From contig JALSHP010000017.1 of NCBI GenBank assembly GCA_026982175.1, positions 1 to 6,678 on the forward strand: a stretch of 6,678 nucleotides of DNA. Direction: 5' to 3'. Below, piece by piece: positions 5,911-6,678 of the stretch. The translations under genes were made by a program, and so were the position numbers. Each line of letters opens with the position of its first letter. Within the stretch, counting starts at the first letter, position 1. The notes beneath the pieces were generated by a model. The model was not told where the DNA came from, did not search any database, and saw nothing but the letters and a program-made list of their open reading frames with translations. The stretch is from Campylobacteraceae bacterium. GTDB taxonomy: Bacteria; Campylobacterota; Campylobacteria; Campylobacterales; Sulfurovaceae.

Positions 5911-6678
5911 ATGATTAAAACTCAAAAATTCATTTTAAAATTTTTCCCTGAAATTATGGTTAAAGGCTCATCGGCTAAAAAGCAGATGGTGGGGCAACTC
6001 TATAACAATCTACTTAAACTTTTAGCTGATATAGACAAAGAGATAAACGTTAAAAAGTTTTCAGACAAAATAGAGCTTGTAACACCCATTGAAGTGGTAG
6101 ATAAAGTAAGAGCCACGCTTTTAAACACCCCAGGCATTGAGCAGATACTTGAAGCTTTACAGTTTGATAACATTAATACTTTAGATGAGATAAAAGTAAA
6201 AGTAGGTGAGATAGTTGCTGATGAGTTAGAGGGGAAAACTTTTGTGGTACGTACTAAGCGTTCAGGGAAACACCCTTTTAACTCTTCAGAGATTGAGCGA
6301 ACGGTTGGGGGCTATTTGTTGGCACACTCTAAGGCTAAAGGGGTTGATTTAGAGCATTATGAGGTGATGGTACGCTTAGAGCTTATTAACAATCAGCTTA
6401 ACATCATTACCGACAAACATTTGGCTTTGGGGGGTTATCCTATTGGGACACAAGGGGATATTTTGTCGCTTATGTCGGGTGGATTTGACTCAACGGTGGC
6501 TTCTTATTTGACGATGAAACGTGGGCTTAAAACGCATTTTATCTTCTTTAACCTTGGAGGAATTGCCCATGAGATAGGGGTGAAGCAGGTCTCTTTTTAT
6601 TTGTGGAATAAGTTTGGGGCTTCCCATAGGGTTAAGATTATTTCTGTGCCATTTGATGATGTTTTAACGGAGATTTTT
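5911..6678 (+). CDS. thiI: tRNA 4-thiouridine synthase ThiI, N-terminal part (runs off window)
   Basis: ThiI adenylates U8 of tRNA and transfers sulfur to it to form 4-thiouridine; in some bacteria it also supplies sulfur for thiamine thiazole. The frame is open for 256 codons to the window edge. Residues 1-50 form the N-terminal ferredoxin-like region (KFFPEIMVKG, 10-19). About 60-165 is the THUMP RNA-binding domain with RTKRSGKHPFNSSEIER (114-130). GGYPIGTQG (174-182) leads into the PP-loop pyrophosphatase motif SGGFDST (189-195), followed by FFNLGG (212-217) and AHEIGVKQV (219-227). The match to E. coli ThiI is close throughout; that protein has 482 residues including a rhodanese domain, so whether a rhodanese domain is present lies beyond the window. 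The start follows ribBA by 15 nt, with only a modest AAGG or AGAG as ribosome binding site. All four tRNAs here carry T8. Confidence 0.93.
   Translation, partial: MIKTQKFILKFFPEIMVKGSSAKKQMVGQLYNNLLKLLADIDKEINVKKFSDKIELVTPIEVVDKVRATLLNTPGIEQILEALQFDNINTLDEIKVKVGEIVADELEGKTFVVRTKRSGKHPFNSSEIERTVGGYLLAHSKAKGVDLEHYEVMVRLELINNQLNIITDKHLALGGYPIGTQGDILSLMSGGFDSTVASYLTMKRGLKTHFIFFNLGGIAHEIGVKQVSFYLWNKFGASHRVKIISVPFDDVLTEIF

Overview
The window looks like chromosomal DNA of a low-GC member of the Campylobacterota (Epsilonproteobacteria). The evidence is the order S4-domain protein / trpD / tsaE / lptB, a RibBA whose GTP-cyclohydrolase-II half has decayed, short or absent leaders with strong extended -10 boxes, and A+T-rich spacers. 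I cannot name a genus. As I recall it, Campylobacter jejuni has S4 protein, tsaE, lptB, rpoN in a row. Here that block appears to be interrupted on the left by an AT-rich membrane-protein gene and followed on the right by a tRNA cluster instead of rpoN.

Layout, with every gene on the + strand. Bases 1-150 are the 3' end of a small S4 RNA-binding protein gene. Bases 195-1859 are one continuous reading frame, broken by a single in-frame TAA at 1449-1451. Upstream of the TAA is a complete protein with nine predicted membrane segments and a periplasmic Lcl/DUF1566-type domain. Downstream is a second Lcl/DUF1566-like domain with no start codon that would give a complete domain. Bases 1973-4098 form a compact operon of trpD (tryptophan biosynthesis), tsaE (tRNA t6A modification) and lptB (lipopolysaccharide export ATPase), with gaps of 2 and 0 nt. 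Its probable promoter lies so close to trpD that the message may be leaderless.

Bases 4109-4593 hold a consensus sigma-70 promoter followed by four tRNA genes: Gln(TTG), two identical initiator fMet(CAT) genes in a tandem duplication of about 115 bp, and Gly(TCC). Bases 4594-4860 are A+T-rich and non-coding. They contain a striking nested stem-loop (4651-4709) and the promoter of the next gene. Bases 4861-5895 encode ribBA (riboflavin synthesis), followed 15 nt later by the first 256 codons of thiI (tRNA 4-thiouridine synthase), which runs off the window.

Most of the window is housekeeping. Three of its functions converge on tRNA (tRNA genes, TsaE, ThiI), but I see no dedicated new system. 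The items most worth a second look are the nonsense-split double-Lcl membrane protein, the structured element after tRNA-Gly, and the probably leaderless trpD.
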